This document shows, piece by piece, positions 60,678 to 64,000 of a DNA stretch of 64,000 bases (position 1 is its first letter; the number at the start of each line of letters is the position of its first letter). The translations under genes were made by a program, and so were the position numbers. The stretch comes from Brevibacillus invocatus (GTDB lineage: Bacteria > Bacillota > Bacilli > Brevibacillales > Brevibacillaceae). Under the pieces are notes generated by a model. That model ran no database searches and was not told the origin of the DNA. It saw only the letters and a program-made list of their open reading frames with translations. Location: contig NZ_RHHR01000013.1 of the NCBI RefSeq assembly GCF_003710915.1, positions 1 to 64,000 on the forward strand. The letters are read 5' to 3'.

Positions 60678-62462
60678 CTATGATAACCCGTATTCCTTGA
60701 TTTTCCGAAAAAGGGTTGCCCTGCTGATCCCAAGCCATTCAGCCGCGTCCTCCTTGCGTCCCCTAGTCTGTTCTACTTGACTCAAAGCCTGTTGAATGGC
60801 CGCTCGCTCCAGCTCCTTGAGGTTGAGCGGGAGGTTCATATCCGACGTGCTTGTCCTGCCTGAAACCTCCACCCGTTCCCGCTTTTCTCGCAGTTCTAGC
60901 GGCAGGCTTTTGGTCTCAATCAACGCCGATGTCTCCATATTGACAGCGTATTCGATCGCGTTTGCCAGCTCTCGGACATTTCCAGGCCAGTCATAATGAA
61001 AGAGAATGGCTTGCGTTTCTTGTGAGAACCCGATAACGTTTTTGCCCAATCTTTGAGAGCAGCGCTGCAGACAGTCATTTGCGATGATCAAAATGTCTTC
61101 GCGTCGCTCTTTTAAGGATGGGAGGAAGATCGGAATTACATAGAGACGGTAGAACAAGTCCATGCGAAATGCTCCTTGCTCTACACGACTCCGCAAATCA
61201 TGATGGGTGGCCGCGATGATCCGGGCTTTCAGCGGGATGGTTCTGCCTGTCGACCCTACCCGCATGATTTCTCTCTCCTGTAGAACGCGGAGGAGCTTAC
61301 CTTGCACGTGCAGCGGCATGTCACCAATCTCATCCAGAAAAATAGTCCCCCTACTCGCTGCTTCCAGAAGTCCGATTTTTCCTCCCCTGCGGGCACCCGT
61401 AAAAGAGCCATCTTCGTAGCCGAACAACTCACTTTCGAGCAAATGCTCCGGGATGGCCGCACAATTGATCGAGACAAAAGGCAGATTGCGACGCTGGCTT
61501 TCCTGATGAACAGCCTTGGCAAACAGCTCCTTGCCAGTTCCACTCTCCCCATACAGCAACACCGTAGACTCGCTGTCCGCGACACGCCTAGCCACTTCTT
61601 TTGCCTGCGCAATGGCGGGACTATTGCCCACGATGCGAGAAAAGGCATCCTGTCGTTCGAAGCCACCTACCTGTCGAGCTATCTCAACCACTTCCCGGAC
61701 ATCATCGATCGTGATGACCCATTCTCTCGTAGTCCCTTCCAGTTGAATGGGCTTGATCGCAAACAAAAATTCCTTTTCCTCTTCCCCCACCGCAAGCATG
61801 ACTTTTTTCGGCGTGATCCCGGAGCTGTCGACCTTGCGTATCGCTGTGATCCATTCTTTCGCTCTTGCACTGCCTTCCGTTGCCAATGTTTGCAGCAGCA
61901 AGTACTGTCTGGCACGTTGATTGGCTTGTACGATCTGGTCTGACTGATCCACGATCAACATGGCCTTGTCCAGCTCATCCATCAGCACGCGCAGCTTTTC
62001 CAGTGTCAGCTGCTGCTCTACGTACATCAGATGTTCCTTCAGCTTGCTTGCGATCAGCTCCGCAATCTTTTGCAGAAAGTTGAGAATGGAGTCCACATCT
62101 GTAAACAAACGCTCGCGCTGTGATGGATCAAAAGCCAGTAGTCCGATGACCCCCACATTTTTCCCATCCATCTGGATCGGGCAGCAAATCTCTCCCGTCT
62201 CGGCACAGTTTCCATAGTGCATGCAAGGTTTGCAGCGATCATCTTCCCCAGGGTGCGTGATGACCACCGGCTGTCCAGCGAACAGAGAGGATCGGTACAC
62301 GTGATCCTCCCCAGCCATCGTTCGCAAGACACCTGGTTGTGTCTGACCTGTACCAGCTATGCGCAGCAAATGATGATCGGCGATCTCCACTTCCACACGT
62401 AATACGGAAGCAACTGCTTCGGCAATCTGCTGGACGCTCTCCTGAATTTCGCGCAAAGGCAT
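60678..62462 (-). CDS. Sigma-54-dependent transcriptional activator
   Basis: ATG 62462 with GAGAGGGG gives 594 residues. Domains: GAF-like sensor (about 1-160, with CKPCMHYGNCAETGEICCPI, possibly metal or redox binding), PAS (about 175-300) and AAA+ (about 325-550). The AAA+ part has Walker A GESGTGKE, the sigma-54 contact loop GSFTGARRGG and IFLDEIGDM. It ends in a Fis helix-turn-helix (RKEDAAEWLGISRATLFRKI). It likely activates the M20/diaminopropionate lyase operon upstream of it, as YgeV-type regulators lie next to ygeX-ygeY. Confidence 0.9.
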   Translation of the reverse strand: MPLREIQESVQQIAEAVASVLRVEVEIADHHLLRIAGTGQTQPGVLRTMAGEDHVYRSSLFAGQPVVITHPGEDDRCKPCMHYGNCAETGEICCPIQMDGKNVGVIGLLAFDPSQRERLFTDVDSILNFLQKIAELIASKLKEHLMYVEQQLTLEKLRVLMDELDKAMLIVDQSDQIVQANQRARQYLLLQTLATEGSARAKEWITAIRKVDSSGITPKKVMLAVGEEEKEFLFAIKPIQLEGTTREWVITIDDVREVVEIARQVGGFERQDAFSRIVGNSPAIAQAKEVARRVADSESTVLLYGESGTGKELFAKAVHQESQRRNLPFVSINCAAIPEHLLESELFGYEDGSFTGARRGGKIGLLEAASRGTIFLDEIGDMPLHVQGKLLRVLQEREIMRVGSTGRTIPLKARIIAATHHDLRSRVEQGAFRMDLFYRLYVIPIFLPSLKERREDILIIANDCLQRCSQRLGKNVIGFSQETQAILFHYDWPGNVRELANAIEYAVNMETSALIETKSLPLELREKRERVEVSGRTSTSDMNLPLNLKELERAAIQQALSQVEQTRGRKEDAAEWLGISRATLFRKIKEYGLS

Positions 62463-62535
62463 ATGGATTCCCCTCTCCGCTTGCTTTGTCTCCATTATAC
62501 CTTGCGAGGCAAGAGAGCGATGACAATCCCTGGCG

Positions 62536-63687
62536 TTATCCGCAGAAATCACAGATCGTCTCGACCAGGATGTGAGCCATGTCCACGAGGCTGTCTGCTT
62601 CCACATATTCAACCGCTGCGTGCAAGCCTACTCCGACAGGCCCGAAGAGCAAGGTGGGAATGCCCGCTCCCTGTAGCAATGCTGAATCAGCCCAACCGGA
62701 AAAGCCGGAAATCTCCGGTGAACGCTGCATTTTTCGTTCGAAAGCCGCGTGCATCGCGCGAAAAATCGGCTCATCCGTCGATACCTCGAACGGCTCGCGC
62801 CAGAAGAAGAGCTCTGCTTCTGCGCGAAAGGACTCGTCTTCCTGCCGCAGTTTTTGCAAAATAGCTTGGATTTCCTGCTCCACCGCATGCTGTGTTTCTC
62901 CAGGGATGGTTCTACGCTCCCACTCCAGACGACAATAGTCCGGGTACGTAGACAGCTCCGTCCCGCCCTGAATCAGGGAAGCGTGGACGGATGCCGCGCC
63001 TACGATCGGGTGCTTGCTTGTGCCAAGGTTCTCTGATAGTCGCTCAAGCTCCTGTAGGACCCTGCCTGCCCGTACGATGGCGTCTACTCCTTCAGCCGGT
63101 CGGCTGCCGTGCGCCGCTTTTCCTTCTACCTCGCAGCGGACCCAGCCAAAGCCTTTGTGCACGATGCCGATCGCCAAATCTGTCGGCTCACAAACAATCG
63201 CAGCATCAGCACGGTACTCTTTCACCAGCTCTTCTGTGCCGATGCTCATGTACTCTTCATCCGCCACAAACGTCAGGATCACATCGCCAGCCAGAGCCAT
63301 TTGCGCCTTGCTGATCGCCTCCACCGCCGCAATCATCGCACCAAGGCTTCCTTTCATATCGAGACTGCCGCGTCCGTAAATGTTTCCATCCTGATAGGTC
63401 GGCTCAAACGGGGGGATCTCCATCCGCTTGGCACTGACGGTATCCATGTGTCCGTTCAGCATAAGGGATTTGCCGCCACCACTTCCACGCAATACGGCTA
63501 TGACATTGACCGCTGTCTCATTGATTGGCTGCATGTTGACTTCCAGACCGCTCGCTACCAGACGTTCACGAATAAAGCGCGCGATCTGGCGTTCCCCATG
63601 ACCATCCGCATCGAGATAGGGATTGACCGAATCGATGCGGACCAGCTCCTGGACCAGACTGACGATTGCATCACGCTCAATCAACAT
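62536..63687 (-). CDS. M20-family deacylase/peptidase (YgeY/ArgE-like)
   Basis: ATG 63687 with GGAGGA gives 383 residues. Metal and catalytic motifs are SLMLNGHMDTV, GRGSLDMKGSLGAMIA, TFVADEEYMSIGTEEL and the final His in GPVGVGLHAAVEYV. Members remove acyl groups from amino acids. The start overlaps the stop region of the ammonia-lyase gene, so the two are translationally linked. This pairing matches ygeX-ygeY clusters of unknown substrate. Confidence 0.85.
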   Translation of the reverse strand: MLIERDAIVSLVQELVRIDSVNPYLDADGHGERQIARFIRERLVASGLEVNMQPINETAVNVIAVLRGSGGGKSLMLNGHMDTVSAKRMEIPPFEPTYQDGNIYGRGSLDMKGSLGAMIAAVEAISKAQMALAGDVILTFVADEEYMSIGTEELVKEYRADAAIVCEPTDLAIGIVHKGFGWVRCEVEGKAAHGSRPAEGVDAIVRAGRVLQELERLSENLGTSKHPIVGAASVHASLIQGGTELSTYPDYCRLEWERRTIPGETQHAVEQEIQAILQKLRQEDESFRAEAELFFWREPFEVSTDEPIFRAMHAAFERKMQRSPEISGFSGWADSALLQGAGIPTLLFGPVGVGLHAAVEYVEADSLVDMAHILVETICDFCG

Positions 63688-63689
63688 GT

Positions 63690-64000
63690 TCATTCCTCCA
63701 ACGCTCCTCTCACCTGTGCAGGTGTAGATTTGTCCGAATAGGCGCTGTGCATGACAATCCGCTCGTACGTTTCGCGATCCGTATCGCCCTCTGTGCTGAA
63801 GCAAAGCACGACGGAATGGTCATCCAGCTTCAGCTGTTTTCGCAGATGTGCCAGCTCTTCCTTTTGCATAATCGCTGCGAGAAGTCCGATCCCGACTGCA
63901 CCGCTCTCTCCGCTGACAACCGCCGCATCTTCATCTGTTGGTGATGCCAGCAGTCGCATGCCATTGGCTGCGATGTCATCCGGACAGCTGACAAATGCAT
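63690..64000 (-). CDS. Diaminopropionate ammonia-lyase, C-terminal part (cut by window edge)
   Basis: The frame is open to the right edge and encodes about 103 residues: AFVSCPDDIAANGMRLLASP, SGESGAVGIGLLA and VVLCFSTEGDTDRETYERIV. This is the end of the PLP fold-type II diaminopropionate ammonia-lyase family (YgeX), which converts 2,3-diaminopropionate to pyruvate and ammonia. First visible gene of the operon with the M20 deacylase. Confidence 0.8.
   Translation of the reverse strand, partial: AFVSCPDDIAANGMRLLASPTDEDAAVVSGESGAVGIGLLAAIMQKEELAHLRKQLKLDDHSVVLCFSTEGDTDRETYERIVMHSAYSDKSTPAQVRGALEE

Noticed and set aside
1-64000. CRISPR arrays, rRNA and tRNA genes
   Set aside because: No regularly spaced short repeats and no rRNA or tRNA-like sequence were seen on reading both strands; a covariance-model scan was not possible.

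Overview
The window looks like a chromosomal segment of a spore-forming firmicute of the Brevibacillus/Paenibacillaceae type. The evidence is a CcpA almost identical in sequence to the Bacillus protein, an AroA (DAHP synthase with chorismate mutase) neighbourhood, a monothiol bacilliredoxin, a YjcZ-type sporulation peptide, two YheC/YheD spore-coat ATP-grasp proteins, AGGAGG ribosome sites and frequent TTG/GTG starts. No rRNA, tRNA or CRISPR array was seen. All family names come from reading the sequence; no database search was run.

Layout. 1-4.2 kb: a secreted Rhs/YD-repeat locus that runs off the left edge. 4.5-14.9 kb: housekeeping genes (nat, an MTA/SAH nucleosidase fused to a glutaredoxin, ccpA, a CsoR-type repressor, aroA, a long FtsA-like ATPase, a bacilliredoxin, small zinc-binding proteins, an M29 aminopeptidase, a PadR regulator). 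15.2-16.8 kb: a decayed serine hydrolase and its MarR regulator, which share an operator sequence. 16.9-20.9 kb: a trypsin-like protease gene split by a 3,274-bp element that carries an ATP-grasp protein, an HxlR regulator and a large serine recombinase, flanked by a 10-bp core repeat. Joining the two core copies restores a 240-codon protease reading frame exactly. 21.1-23.4 kb: an iron-storage encapsulin operon (IMEF cargo and shell), divergent from a DUF2325 gene whose promoter overlaps Fur boxes. 23.4-31.5 kb: aminotransferases including mtnE behind a SAM-riboswitch-like leader, a Fur-controlled unknown protein, a methyltransferase, and moaC with an MFS transporter. 31.7-39.2 kb: a moaD-moaE fusion, a MoeB/ThiF enzyme and aconitase, with several decayed genes around them. 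39.3-48.8 kb: transporters, regulators (TetR, IclR), a glycosyltransferase, a second ATP-grasp protein, redox enzymes and small proteins. 48.9-54 kb: an AT-rich accessory region with transposase debris, secreted proteins and a metzincin protease, part of it bracketed by a 476-bp direct duplication of the 3' end of hutI. 54-57 kb: hutU-hutI. 57-64 kb: an AraC-type regulator with an altered receiver domain, signal peptidase I, a sigma-54 activator, an M20 deacylase and a diaminopropionate ammonia-lyase cut by the right edge.

How the parts work together. Sulfur and methyl salvage (nucleosidase, mtnE), molybdopterin synthesis (moaC, moaDE, moeB) and histidine use (hutU, hutI) are each represented by partial pathways. 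Iron is a second theme: an encapsulin store, a truncated SufA-like remnant and two promoters with Fur boxes. The most unusual item is the recombinase element inside the protease gene. Its layout parallels the intervening elements that are excised from sporulation genes in other spore formers, but excision here is inference.
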